Below, piece by piece: positions 8,774 to 16,670 of a DNA stretch of 64,000 bases (positions are counted from its first letter, which is position 1; every line of letters starts with the position of its first letter). The DNA is taken from contig JBDHJR010000007.1 in the NCBI GenBank assembly GCA_039586815.1, positions 62,001 through 126,000 on the forward strand, in the 5' to 3' direction. The translations under genes were made by a program, and so were the position numbers. The DNA comes from WVYX01 sp039586815 (GTDB taxonomy: Bacteria; Gemmatimonadota; Gemmatimonadetes; Gemmatimonadales; GWC2-71-9). The notes under the pieces were generated by a model. That model saw nothing but the letters and a program-made list of their open reading frames with translations, searched no databases and was not told where the DNA came from.

Positions 8774-9501
8774 CAGCGGGCCTCGGGGTAGTGGGGGTAG
8801 TGGCACTGCCAGCAGACGTACTGCTGGTTGTGACTCTGGAGATCGACCCGCGGGATTCGCTCCGGTGAGGATGCGTCCGTCGCATGACAGGTGCCGCAGA
8901 AGCTCCGCTCCGTAGGCTTGCCGGGGCGCACCGACCGCGGGTCGTTCTTGTGCCGCGTCGGAGTCTCGTGACACGTGGTGCAGCTCAACTCCACATGGTG
9001 CGACACCGCCTTCTGACTCGCGATCTGCCCGTGGCACGCACTGCACTCCTGCGGCGTCACCGGCGGCTCGGGAGCGTGTGGCTCGTGACAGGTGGCACAG
9101 GGTATCCGTGGGTTGTGCGTCACCGAGTCGATCTGCGGGTAGCCTGTGGGCCGCGAGGGATTGTAGGCGTGGCACAGGGGGCACAGACCCCGGTCCCGCG
9201 ACACGGTCGGCTTGGTCTCCAGCGGATTGGCCACGTGCGCCGCAGCCGGCCCGTGGCACACCTCGCACCGCACGCCTCTGTGATTCGACGCCTCCCGGGC
9301 CTCGGCGATGGGCCGGTGGCACATCGTGCACGCCTGGTGCCCCGCGTACTTCTTGGGATGCACCACGATCGAGTCGACCGCCGCCGCTCGGTAGTGCCCA
9401 ATGTCACCGAAGGTCTCCGGAACGAGCAGAGTGCGCGCCACGATCAGGCCTATGACGGCCACGACGAAGACAGCGGCGAGGCGAGGTACCTGCTGTGGCA
9501 T
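8773..9501 (-). CDS. Membrane-anchored octaheme cytochrome c
   Basis: 242 residues from ATG at 9501, preferred over an ATG at 9525 because GGGGGG lies about 7 nt before it and the signal anchor then starts cleanly (MPQQVPRLAAVFVVAVIGLI). Eight CxxCH motifs in order: CTMCH, CEVCH, CPLCH, CATCH, CSACH, CTTCH, CGTCH, CWQCH. Spacing with paired haems and extra His (NHRGVRCEVCH, SHHVELSCTTCH) resembles the NapC/NrfB/DmsE and decahaem-fold families. It is the first gene of the minus-strand respiratory operon, and probably the terminal electron acceptor or donor of module 1. The 164 bp upstream (9502-9665) hold no clear sigma-70 promoter on this strand. Confidence 0.9.
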   Translation of the reverse strand: MPQQVPRLAAVFVVAVIGLIVARTLLVPETFGDIGHYRAAAVDSIVVHPKKYAGHQACTMCHRPIAEAREASNHRGVRCEVCHGPAAAHVANPLETKPTVSRDRGLCPLCHAYNPSRPTGYPQIDSVTHNPRIPCATCHEPHAPEPPVTPQECSACHGQIASQKAVSHHVELSCTTCHETPTRHKNDPRSVRPGKPTERSFCGTCHATDASSPERIPRVDLQSHNQQYVCWQCHYPHYPEAR

Positions 9502-9654
9502 GCGTATCCCCCCCGGGATGAGCACTTGGCGACCGGTGTTGAGAATCCCGACCGCAAAACTCGCCCAAGCTTGGGGTTATGATCGTGAAGAAATCATGAA
9601 GCGGTCACGAACGGCGCTGCACCGCAGCTGAATCCGCCCCAGCGGACCCCGGCT

Positions 9655-9660
9655 TATTAT
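9655..9660 (+). promoter_or_regulatory. -10 element of a probably leaderless ogt transcript
   Basis: TATTAT ends 5 nt before the ogt ATG and there is no Shine-Dalgarno sequence, so transcription would start at or beside the start codon. No good -35 is visible 16-18 nt upstream. Confidence 0.35.
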
Positions 9661-9665
9661 TCGGC

Positions 9666-10142
9666 ATGCCCGCCGCCAAGCCCTTCACCGTCGCCAGCGA
9701 CGCGGTCTCGCTCGCCGTGACCGTGGCGGGCAGCGCCATCACGAGCATCGAGCTCAACCGGCGCGGCGGCCGCGGGCCGGAGACCCCCGTCGAACGCGAG
9801 GCTGCGACGCAGCTCGCGGAGTACCTCGCGGGCCGGCGGACGGAGTTCACGGTGCCGCTCAAGCCTGAGGGCACGGCGTTCGATCACCGCGTATGGGACG
9901 CGGTGGCCGCCATCCCCTACGGGGAGACGACCACCTACGGCGAGATCGCGCGGGCCATCGGCAATCCGAAGGGCGCGCGCGCCGTGGGCACCGCAAACGG
10001 CCGCAACCCCATTCCCATCATGATCCCCTGCCACCGGGTGGTCGCAGCAGGCGGCCGGCTGGGGGGCTACGGCGGCGGGCTCCCGCTCAAGCGGCGCCTA
10101 CTGGATTTAGAGACGAGAGGACGGCTGTCACAGCCGTTGTGA
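9666..10142 (+). CDS. ogt: Methylated-DNA-protein-cysteine methyltransferase
   Basis: 158 residues. It removes the methyl group from O6-methylguanine by transferring it to its own cysteine, a one-use repair reaction. The active-site motif IPCHRVV is present (IMIPCHRVVAAGGRLGGYGGG), preceded by the DNA-recognition helix region (YGEIARAIGNPKGARAVGTANGRNP). Length matches Ogt/AGT proteins (150-180 residues). recF begins 10 nt after its stop, so ogt, recF and dciA probably form one repair/replication transcript. A second, AraC-fused methyltransferase lies at 34277-35146. Confidence 0.95.
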   Translation: MPAAKPFTVASDAVSLAVTVAGSAITSIELNRRGGRGPETPVEREAATQLAEYLAGRRTEFTVPLKPEGTAFDHRVWDAVAAIPYGETTTYGEIARAIGNPKGARAVGTANGRNPIPIMIPCHRVVAAGGRLGGYGGGLPLKRRLLDLETRGRLSQPL

Positions 10143-10152
10143 CCCACGCTCC

Positions 10153-11223
10153 GTGCACCTGAGCCAGCTCACCGCCCGCAACTTCCGCAACCTCGCGTCA
10201 CTAGACGTGGACCTGCCCCCCGAGGGCGTCGTCATCCTCGGAGAGAACGGCCACGGCAAGACGAACCTGCTCGAGGCAGTCTACTACCTCGTGCTGTTCC
10301 GCTCGTTGCGCGGCGCGAAGGACCGGGAACTGGTGCGCTTTGGGGAGGCGGGGTTCTTCGTGGCCGGCGTGGCGGGTCAGCGCATCACCGTGGGCTACGA
10401 GACCGCTGGACGGCGCAAGAAGGTCACGGTAGATCGCTCCGAGGTGAAGAAGCTCTCCGAAGGCGTGGGGCTCGTGACGGCCGTCGCGTTCGCTCCCGCC
10501 GACCGGGCGATCGTCGCGGGCGGGCCGGCAGGCAGGCGACGCTATCTCGACGTGCTCCTGTCGCTCGGCGAGCCGGGGTATCTCAGCCACCTCGCGGCAA
10601 TGCGCAACGCGCTACGGCAGCGCAATGCGGCGCTCAAGCGGGGGCGGGGCGACGAAGCGGCGGCGTTCGACGCACCGTTCGCGCGGGCGGCGGCGCACGT
10701 GGGCGCCGAGCGGCGCCGCTGGACGGTGGCGTGGTCGGAGCGATATGCTGAGCTGTGCAGCTCGTTGGGGGAAGACGACAGTCCCGGGCTGCGTTACCAT
10801 CCACACCATCACCGCGAGAGCGACGCCCCGCAGGAACTGGAGCGCGCACTCGCAGTCACCATCGACCGGGATCTGCGACGCGGCATGACCACCACCGGAC
10901 CCCATCGCGACGACATGGACCTCTCGCTCAACGAGAGGGAGCTGCGCACCTATGGCTCGGCCGGCCAGCAGCGCACGGCGGCGGTGGCATTGCGGTTGCT
11001 CGAAGCCGAGACCCTGACCGCGGCCCGGGGAAGCTCGCCTGTGGCGCTGTACGACGACGTATTCGCCGAGCTCGACGCCGGTCGGCAGGCCCGGCTGTTG
11101 GCCCTGATCCAGGAGACGTTGCCGGGGCAGGCCATCGTCACGGCTCCCCGCGAGTCGGAGGTCCCGCCCGCGCTGCTCGAGCGGACGCGCTGGCGCATGG
11201 TCGGAGGGCGCCTTGAGACGTAG
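10153..11223 (+). CDS. recF: DNA replication and repair protein RecF
   Basis: 356 residues, GTG start. An SMC-like ATPase that helps RecOR load RecA at single-strand gaps. Walker A is GENGHGKT (residues 30-37), the ABC-type signature is in YGSAGQQRTAAVAL, and Walker B is VALYDDVFAELD. Length matches RecF (about 360). It lies next to dciA and gyrB as in many bacteria, but dnaA and dnaN are not next to it; ogt takes that position, so the classic dnaA-dnaN-recF-gyrB order is broken here. Confidence 0.96.
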   Translation: MHLSQLTARNFRNLASLDVDLPPEGVVILGENGHGKTNLLEAVYYLVLFRSLRGAKDRELVRFGEAGFFVAGVAGQRITVGYETAGRRKKVTVDRSEVKKLSEGVGLVTAVAFAPADRAIVAGGPAGRRRYLDVLLSLGEPGYLSHLAAMRNALRQRNAALKRGRGDEAAAFDAPFARAAAHVGAERRRWTVAWSERYAELCSSLGEDDSPGLRYHPHHHRESDAPQELERALAVTIDRDLRRGMTTTGPHRDDMDLSLNERELRTYGSAGQQRTAAVALRLLEAETLTAARGSSPVALYDDVFAELDAGRQARLLALIQETLPGQAIVTAPRESEVPPALLERTRWRMVGGRLET

Positions 11224-11515
11224 GAAGAACTCCTCGGCCACCCCCCTGCGTGACGCACTGGGCGCTTACATCAAGCGCAGCGGGTTCAAGCGCCGCCTGG
11301 ACCAGGCCAGCGTCATACCCGAGTGGCCCGAGCTGGTCGGACCCAAGATCGCGGAAGTCACGACTCCCCTGAGCGTAGGTCCCGACGGCACCCTGTTCGT
11401 GAGCGTGGCATCGGCGGCGTGGATGCAGGAGCTGCAGCTCAACTCCGCCGACATCCTCAGGCGGTTGGGCGAGCGGGGCAAGAAGATAAGGCGCATCGTG
11501 TGGCGCGCGGAGTGA
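11213..11515 (+). CDS. dciA: DciA-family (DUF721) helicase-loading protein
   Basis: 100 residues. The start is probably TTG at 11213, overlapping the end of recF by 11 nt. The DUF721/DciA core is clear: LRDALGAYIKRSGFKRRLDQ, then VIPEWPELVGPKIAEVTTP, and a C-terminal LFVSVASAAWMQELQL segment. DciA helps place the replicative helicase DnaB on origin DNA in bacteria that lack DnaC. Length and position between recF and gyrB match its usual context. Confidence 0.85.
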   Translation: MRRRKNSSATPLRDALGAYIKRSGFKRRLDQASVIPEWPELVGPKIAEVTTPLSVGPDGTLFVSVASAAWMQELQLNSADILRRLGERGKKIRRIVWRAE

Positions 11516-11570
11516 CTGCGCGTGCAGCGTAACCGCTTGTCGAACAAGAATTTACAGCGGCCACGCCCGA

Positions 11571-11599
11571 TTGATTTTCGGCCTTCGTCCGGGTATATT
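11571..11599 (+). promoter_or_regulatory. Sigma-70 promoter of gyrB
   Basis: TTGATT at 11571-11576 and TATATT at 11594-11599 are separated by exactly 17 nt. The predicted start of transcription, about 11606, lies 55 nt before the gyrB ATG. The region is AT-rich compared with its surroundings. Confidence 0.65.
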
Positions 11600-11614
11600 T
11601 GATGGACCTCTGAT

Positions 11615-11638
11615 GGGGTCGCAAGCGGCCCCGTTTTT
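11615..11638 (+). terminator. Hairpin plus T5 in the gyrB leader
   Basis: GGGGTCG and CGGCCCC (11615-11632, one G-U pair, short CAAG-type loop) are followed by GTTTTT. This is an intrinsic-terminator shape after dciA. It lies only about 9 nt downstream of the predicted gyrB start site and 23 nt before its ATG, so it would also lie within the gyrB leader; it may attenuate or simply stabilise the mRNA. Confidence 0.6.
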
Positions 11639-11660
11639 CGTATCGCACCCACGGACGACT

Positions 11661-13589
11661 ATGACATCGCCACAGCAGCGAGATCGCTACAGCTCCGACT
11701 CGATCCAGGTACTCAAGGGCCTCGAGGCGGTGCGGCGGCGCCCCGGGATGTACATCGGCTCAACCGGAGCCCGCGGCCTGCACCACCTCGTCTACGAGGT
11801 GGTAGACAACGCCATCGACGAGGCCATGGCCGGGTACTGCGACAAGATCGACGTCACGCTGGCGGCGGACGGCGCGGTCACGGTCGTCGACAACGGCCGC
11901 GGCATACCGGTCGACCAGCACAAGACCGAGAAGAAGCCGGGCGTCGAAGTGGCGATGACCATGCTTCACGCCGGCGGGAAGTTTGACAAGAGCTCCTACA
12001 AAGTGTCGGGCGGGCTCCACGGCGTGGGGGTCTCGGTCGTCAACGCGCTGTCGGAGCGGCTGGATGTGTGGGTGTGGCGCGACGGCAAGGAACACCACAT
12101 GGCCTTCGAGCGCGGCAAGACCAAGACTCGCCTCAAGGTCGGCAAGGAAGTCAAGAAGAGCGGCACCAAGGTCACGTTCCGGCCGGATGGAGAGATCTTC
12201 AACGAGCTCGACTACGACTACTCCACCATCGCCAACCGACTGCGCGAGCTGGCGTACCTCAACTCCGGCATCAAGCTCAACATCACCGACAAGCGGGGCG
12301 AGGAACCGAGGCAGGAGACCTTCCACTACAAGAAGGGCATCGCCGAGTTCGTTCAATTCCTGCGCGGCAACCGCAAAGCGCTGCACGCCAAGCCGATTCA
12401 CTTCGCAACCACGAAGGAAGACGTGGAAATCGACGTGGCGATGCAGTGGGACAGCGGCTACCAGGAGAACGTCTTCTCGTTCGTGAACAACATCAACACG
12501 CACGAGGGCGGCACGCACCTCACCGGCTTCAGGGCCGCGCTCACGCGGTGCGTCAACGAGGTGGGCAAGAGCAAGGGGATGTTCAAGAAGGAGAGCGTCA
12601 CCCTGAGCGGCGACGACGTGCGGGAGGGGCTCACGGCGGTGCTGCACGTCAAGGTGAAGGAACCGCAGTTCGAGGGGCAGACCAAGACGAAGCTGGGCAA
12701 CTCCGAGGTGGAGGGCATCGTCAAGACGGTGCTGTACGAGCGGCTCGGCAACTTCCTCATGGAGACTCCGGGCGCCGCTCGCGCCGTGATCGACAAGGCG
12801 CTGAGCGCGGCCCGGGCGCGGGAGGCGGCACGCAAGGCGCGCGAGCTGGTGCGCAAGAAGAGCGCCCTGGAGAATGGAGTGTTGCCGGGCAAGCTGGCCG
12901 ACTGCTCTCTCAACGACCCCACCATGTGCGAGCTGTACATCGTAGAGGGGGACAGCGCGGGCGGCTCGGCCAAGCAGGGGCGCGATCGCTCGTTCCAGGC
13001 GATCCTGCCGCTGCGCGGCAAGATCCTCAACGTGCAGAAGGCGCGGGTCGACAAGGTCCTGTCCAATGAGGAGATCCGCGCAATCGTCACGGCGATCGGC
13101 ACCGGCGTGGGAGCCGACGACTTCAAGCTGGACGAGGCCCGCTACCACAAGGTCATCATCATGACCGATGCCGATGTGGACGGGGCTCACATCCGCACCC
13201 TGCTGCTCACGTTCTTCTATAAGGAAATGCGCCCCCTCATAGAGGCTGGGTACGTGTACATCGCCCAGCCTCCGCTCTACCGCGTCGCCAAGGGCAAGCA
13301 GGAGTTCTACGCATACGACGACGGAGAGCGCGAAGAGTACACGAAGCGGCTGAACGGCGGCGGCAAAGGCAACATCAGCCTGCAGCGCTACAAGGGTCTG
13401 GGCGAGATGAACCCCGACCAGTTGTGGCGCACCACCATGGACCCGGCCTCCCGCACGGTGCTGCGGGTGGAGCTGGAGGACGCGGTGGAGGCGGCCCAGC
13501 TGTTCGAGACACTGATGGGCGACGAGGTGGAGCCCCGCCGGGCATTCATCGAGGAGCACGCCAAGTACGTCAAGAACCTGGACGTGTAG
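11661..13589 (+). CDS. gyrB: DNA gyrase subunit B
   Basis: 642 residues from the ATG at 11661 (MTSPQQRDRYSSDSIQVLKG). The frame is open for 30 codons upstream, but that part covers the promoter and hairpin. The GHKL ATPase motifs are EVVDNAIDEAM, DNGRGIPVD and GGLHGVGVSVVN. The TOPRIM domain has the catalytic Glu in YIVEGDSAGGSA and the metal-binding DxD in MTDADVDGAHI. The C-terminal tail QRYKGLGEMNPDQLW binds GyrA. It is the short form, without the enterobacterial insert. GyrB powers negative supercoiling together with GyrA, which is not in the window. A strong terminator follows. Confidence 0.97.
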   Translation: MTSPQQRDRYSSDSIQVLKGLEAVRRRPGMYIGSTGARGLHHLVYEVVDNAIDEAMAGYCDKIDVTLAADGAVTVVDNGRGIPVDQHKTEKKPGVEVAMTMLHAGGKFDKSSYKVSGGLHGVGVSVVNALSERLDVWVWRDGKEHHMAFERGKTKTRLKVGKEVKKSGTKVTFRPDGEIFNELDYDYSTIANRLRELAYLNSGIKLNITDKRGEEPRQETFHYKKGIAEFVQFLRGNRKALHAKPIHFATTKEDVEIDVAMQWDSGYQENVFSFVNNINTHEGGTHLTGFRAALTRCVNEVGKSKGMFKKESVTLSGDDVREGLTAVLHVKVKEPQFEGQTKTKLGNSEVEGIVKTVLYERLGNFLMETPGAARAVIDKALSAARAREAARKARELVRKKSALENGVLPGKLADCSLNDPTMCELYIVEGDSAGGSAKQGRDRSFQAILPLRGKILNVQKARVDKVLSNEEIRAIVTAIGTGVGADDFKLDEARYHKVIIMTDADVDGAHIRTLLLTFFYKEMRPLIEAGYVYIAQPPLYRVAKGKQEFYAYDDGEREEYTKRLNGGGKGNISLQRYKGLGEMNPDQLWRTTMDPASRTVLRVELEDAVEAAQLFETLMGDEVEPRRAFIEEHAKYVKNLDV

Positions 13590-13605
13590 CAGCCACATGT
13601 GAGGA

Positions 13606-13641
13606 GAGGCCCCGGGGGTAGCACCCCCGGGGCCTCTTGTT
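13606..13641 (+). terminator. Intrinsic terminator of gyrB
   Basis: A near-perfect hairpin with 14-bp arms, GAGGCCCCGGGGGT and ACCCCCGGGGCCTC (13606-13636), and a loop of about 3 nt is followed by TTGTT. It starts 17 nt after the gyrB stop codon. Confidence 0.85.
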
Positions 13642-13657
13642 GTGAAGTGTGCAAGGG

Positions 13658-13687
13658 TTGACGAATAGAAAGATTGCTATGTACTAT
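13658..13687 (+). promoter_or_regulatory. Promoter of the arsR-family gene with CTATGT repeats
   Basis: TTGACG (13658-13663), an 18-nt spacer and TACTAT (13682-13687). The predicted transcription start falls on the A of the ATG at 13694, implying a leaderless mRNA. CTATGT occurs three times, at 13677, 13684 and 13692, covering the -10 and start codon; it is a candidate site for autoregulation. Confidence 0.6.
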
Positions 13688-13693
13688 GTGGCT

Positions 13694-13996
13694 ATGTCTG
13701 CACAGCTCGTCAGGGGAGTAGAGCCCGAGATTCTCCACCGGGCCGCCGAGATCATCAAGATGCTGGGGCATCCCGATCGGCTGAAGATCGTGGAAGTGCT
13801 CGAGCAGGGTGAGACCTCGGTATCACAGATCCAGCAGGTGCTGGACCTGCCCCAGGCGATCGTGTCGCAGCACCTGGCCAAGATGCGGGGCTGTGGAATC
13901 GTCGCCTCGCGGCGAGACGGCAACCATGTGTACTACCGCATCGTGGAGCCCAAGGTGGGACACATCCTGGGGTGCATTCGAAGCTGCGACATGTAG
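13694..13996 (+). CDS. ArsR-family winged-helix regulator
   Basis: 100 residues from ATG at 13694 (MSAQLVRGVEPE). Upstream in-frame ATGs at 13649 and 13679 are less likely, because the promoter -10 covers or follows them. The helix-turn-helix is SVSQIQQVLDLPQAIVSQHL and the wing is SRRDGNHVYYRI. It has Cys in MRGCGIV next to the wing and a C-terminal GCIRSCDM; paired C-terminal cysteines are found in metal- or redox-sensing ArsR proteins, but the classic ELCVCDL metal site is absent. No target operon is adjacent, so the regulated genes and ligand are unknown. Confidence 0.85.
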   Translation: MSAQLVRGVEPEILHRAAEIIKMLGHPDRLKIVEVLEQGETSVSQIQQVLDLPQAIVSQHLAKMRGCGIVASRRDGNHVYYRIVEPKVGHILGCIRSCDM

Positions 13997-14025
13997 CCGG
14001 ATCCGCGGCGCCGTTTCTTCCCGCC

Positions 14026-15336
14026 CTACCCCCTCGTCAACCGATAGATCAGGATCGCAGCGCGCTTAGCCATCACCGGAATCGAATTGAGGTCCACCGA
14101 CTCGTTCGATGTGTGGGCCCCGTCTCCGGCCACTCCCAGCCCCGCTAGCGACGCTTCCACGGTGCCCGACACGAACGAGATATCGGCAGCCCCACGCAGA
14201 CCAGGATCCAACGCGGTCACCTCTCCGTACCCCAGATCGAGGTTCACCTGGGAGAGGTACCCCATCAGCTCGTAGTTCCCGGCCCACGGCTCCATGGCCG
14301 GATAGAGCTCCTCGAACTCGATCTCCGCGTCGCTGTGCTCCAGTGCGTCTTCCACGATGTCCGTCATGCGGTCCTTGGCGCTCTGCAGCTGCAGGTCGGT
14401 GAGCGTGCGCAGATCACCGCTCACGAACGCCAACTGAGCGATGACGTTGGTCTTGCCGAACGCGGCGGCGCGGCTCTGCTCCACGTCCAGGCCGGCCGCA
14501 GTGCCACCCGCGATCAGGCCCGGGTTGAATGTGAGATGTTGCTCTCCCTCGAGCTTATCGCGGAACTGGTCGAGGATCCGGGCCGCCGCGAAGATCGCAC
14601 CGCTCCCCACGTCCTCGTGGAAGATCTGGGAAGAGTGGGCCGCCACGCCCCCGACCCGCAGGACCCAACGCGTCACCCCACGGCGTGCGACGGTCGCCAT
14701 CCCCACGCCACCCACGTTGCCCTCGAACCCCAACGCGATGTCGCTGCGCAGCCCGGCCTCGGTGAGGCGATGGCGGGAGTACTCGACCGGAACCCCCGGC
14801 TGCTCCTCATCTCCGGTGAAGGCGACGATCACGCTGGTGTTCTCCAGCGCGCCCACAGCTTGCAGCGCCCGCAGCGCGAGGACGATCACGATGTTGCCAC
14901 CCTTCATGTCGGCCACACCCGGTCCCGTCGCCGTGGAAGAGTCGACCCGCGCGAACTGCTGGAACGGACTGTCCTCCTCGAACACGGTGTCGAGGTGGCC
15001 GATGAGCAGGATGCGGCGCCCCTGCCCTCCGCGCCGTTCCGCGAAGAGGTGTCCCGCACGGTTCACGGAGTCCATCGGGATCCAGCGCGTGCGGAATCCG
15101 AGGGCCGCGAACTCGTCCTCGAATACCTGCCCGACTTCGCGGACCCCGGCGAAGTTCATGGTGCCGCTGTTGATGTTCACCACCCGCTCGAGCAGTGCGA
15201 TGGCGTCTTCGGCGTTCGCTTCTATGTAGTCGGTGATCGCTCGCTCCTCCTCGGACAGTCCCTGGGCCGCAGCGGGCACCGCGGGGAGTAGAGCAGCCAA
15301 CTGTATGGCGAACAAAGCCTTCAGCGTTCTATTCAC
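14026..15336 (-). CDS. Exported M20-family zinc metallopeptidase (CPG2-like)
   Basis: 436 residues from GTG at 15336, supported by a GCGAGGACGAC ribosome site and by a signal peptide starting there (cleavage near PAAAQG). Zinc ligands and catalytic residues of the M20 family are visible: GHLDTVF (His and Asp), GPGVADMKGGN (bridging Asp), FTGDEEQPG (catalytic Glu and ligand) and DGAHTSNE near the end (His). The dimerisation domain lies between. Such enzymes remove C-terminal glutamate or other amino acids from peptides or folates. A periplasmic role in nutrient uptake is likely; substrate unknown. It stands alone, convergent with the ArsR gene. Confidence 0.92.
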   Translation of the reverse strand: MNRTLKALFAIQLAALLPAVPAAAQGLSEEERAITDYIEANAEDAIALLERVVNINSGTMNFAGVREVGQVFEDEFAALGFRTRWIPMDSVNRAGHLFAERRGGQGRRILLIGHLDTVFEEDSPFQQFARVDSSTATGPGVADMKGGNIVIVLALRALQAVGALENTSVIVAFTGDEEQPGVPVEYSRHRLTEAGLRSDIALGFEGNVGGVGMATVARRGVTRWVLRVGGVAAHSSQIFHEDVGSGAIFAAARILDQFRDKLEGEQHLTFNPGLIAGGTAAGLDVEQSRAAAFGKTNVIAQLAFVSGDLRTLTDLQLQSAKDRMTDIVEDALEHSDAEIEFEELYPAMEPWAGNYELMGYLSQVNLDLGYGEVTALDPGLRGAADISFVSGTVEASLAGLGVAGDGAHTSNESVDLNSIPVMAKRAAILIYRLTRG

Positions 15337-15477
15337 GTCGTCCTCGCGAGAGTGGGTCGATACGTCGCGCCACACAGAGTTGACGCAGATTGCACCCGCC
15401 ACGCAACCCCCCGCGGACTATGTCCCGGGCTGGCGGGCTCGCCAGCGGCCCGGCAGTTTCCACGCGACGACTCCGCG

Positions 15478-16185
15478 ATGACCGCCCACTCCAGCCTCAC
15501 GAGCCTGAGCCGCGCCATCACCCGGTGCCGCGCCTGCCCGCGCCTCGTAGCCCACCGCGAGCAGGTGGCTCGGGAGCGCAAGCGCGCGTACCGCGACTGG
15601 GATTACTGGGGCCGTCCGGTGCCCGGATTCGGCGACACGGACGCGCGACTCCTGGTGGTGGGGCTCGCGCCCGGCGCCCACGGAGCCAACAGAACGGGGC
15701 GGGTCTTCACCGGAGATTCGAGCGGCGACTGGCTCTACGAGGCACTGCACCGCTACGGCTTCGCGAGCCAGCCCGACTCCACGGGACGGGACGACGGGCT
15801 GCGGCTACGCGACTGCTACATCACCGCAGCCGGCCGCTGCGCGCCACCGGGCAACCGGCCGACCCAGGGTGAGCTCGACGCGTGCCAGCCATTCCTCGAA
15901 ACCGAGCTGCACCTGCTCGCACGCGTGCGGGTCGTCCTCACACTGGGCCACGTGGCGCACCGCCAGTGGCTGAGAGCTTCGGGGTGGTCACAGCGCCTGC
16001 CGCCCAAAGCGCGACCCGCGTTTGCCCACGGTGCGGTGACCCACCTGGAGGGCGGGCAGGTTGTGATCTCGTCGTACCACCCCAGCCGGCAGAACACCAA
16101 CACCGGCAGGCTCACCCGGGAGATGTGGTACGCCGTGTTCGAAAGGGCGCGGGAGATTCTGGACAGAGGTGCCAGCGGCGGCTAG
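15478..16185 (+). CDS. Family 5 uracil-DNA glycosylase (UDGb type)
   Basis: 235 residues from ATG at 15478; the frame is open upstream, but this start begins the conserved part. N-terminal CRACPRL gives two of the four iron-sulfur cysteines; the others lie in the AAGRCAPPGNRP and ELDACQPFL segments. Motif A is VVGLAPGAHGANRTGRVFTG and motif B is SYHPSRQNTNTG, both diagnostic of the family 5 (UDGb) enzymes of Thermus and Pyrobaculum. It cuts uracil, and often hypoxanthine, from DNA after deamination. Its last four bases overlap the end of the convergent gene at 16182. Confidence 0.92.
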   Translation: MTAHSSLTSLSRAITRCRACPRLVAHREQVARERKRAYRDWDYWGRPVPGFGDTDARLLVVGLAPGAHGANRTGRVFTGDSSGDWLYEALHRYGFASQPDSTGRDDGLRLRDCYITAAGRCAPPGNRPTQGELDACQPFLETELHLLARVRVVLTLGHVAHRQWLRASGWSQRLPPKARPAFAHGAVTHLEGGQVVISSYHPSRQNTNTGRLTREMWYAVFERAREILDRGASGG

Positions 16186-16631
16186 CGCTCATCACCCTCC
16201 GCGCTTTCCCCGGCCTCCGACCACTCCCTGATCACCCGCCGCTGCTCATCGGAGAGCCGCGCATCGGGATGCATCCAAAGGTATTTGCGCAGCGGCATCT
16301 CCCCCTCCTCGACCTCCTCCCAGATCTCTTCGCGCAGCTCCTCGGCATCCTCCTGCGACAACAGCCCCCACTCCGAGAAGTTGAGCTCGTGCCGCGCTTC
16401 CCTCACGTCGTGCGCCACTAGCCACGACACCGGAGCGACGTAGCCGTACCACGGCCACCGCGTCTCGTGGGAGTGGCAGTCGTAGCAGGCCGTGCGCAAC
16501 ACCTCGATGAGCGCCGGGGGCGCTTCGATCTCCGCGGTCACCGGAGGGTTGGTCCGACCGACCGGCCAGAGCTGTATGAGCACGAGCAGCCCGAAGGCGC
16601 TCGCAACAGGTATCCACGCGCGCTTGTTCAC
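16182..16631 (-). CDS. Membrane-anchored mono-haem protein (haem-binding domain family)
   Basis: 149 residues, GTG start with GGGGGGACAGC upstream. An N-terminal helix (ASAFGLLVLIQLWPVG) anchors or exports it. A single haem motif CYDCH follows, in the context ACYDCHSHETRWPWYGYVAPVSW, the hallmark of the Haem_bd (PF14376) family. The C-terminal half is acidic and helical (SQEDAEELREEIWEEVEEGE). These proteins are small periplasmic cytochromes of uncertain role. It lies tail-to-tail with the uracil glycosylase and head-on behind the DUF4340 gene with 39 nt between, so it may be the last gene of the gld-like operon. Confidence 0.85.
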   Translation of the reverse strand: MNKRAWIPVASAFGLLVLIQLWPVGRTNPPVTAEIEAPPALIEVLRTACYDCHSHETRWPWYGYVAPVSWLVAHDVREARHELNFSEWGLLSQEDAEELREEIWEEVEEGEMPLRKYLWMHPDARLSDEQRRVIREWSEAGESAEGDER

Positions 16632-16670
16632 GCTGTCCCCCCACTGCGCCAGAGTTGGAGATTTCGAGGA

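Noticed and set aside
9502..11230. Replication origin near recF/dciA/gyrB
   Set aside because: I did not spot a cluster of TTATCCACA-type DnaA boxes, and dnaA and dnaN are absent.
11760..13598. 612-codon open frame antisense to gyrB
   Set aside because: High-GC shadow: its sequence is rich in Leu, Val, Arg, His and Asp without any domain, and gyrB on the other strand is certain.
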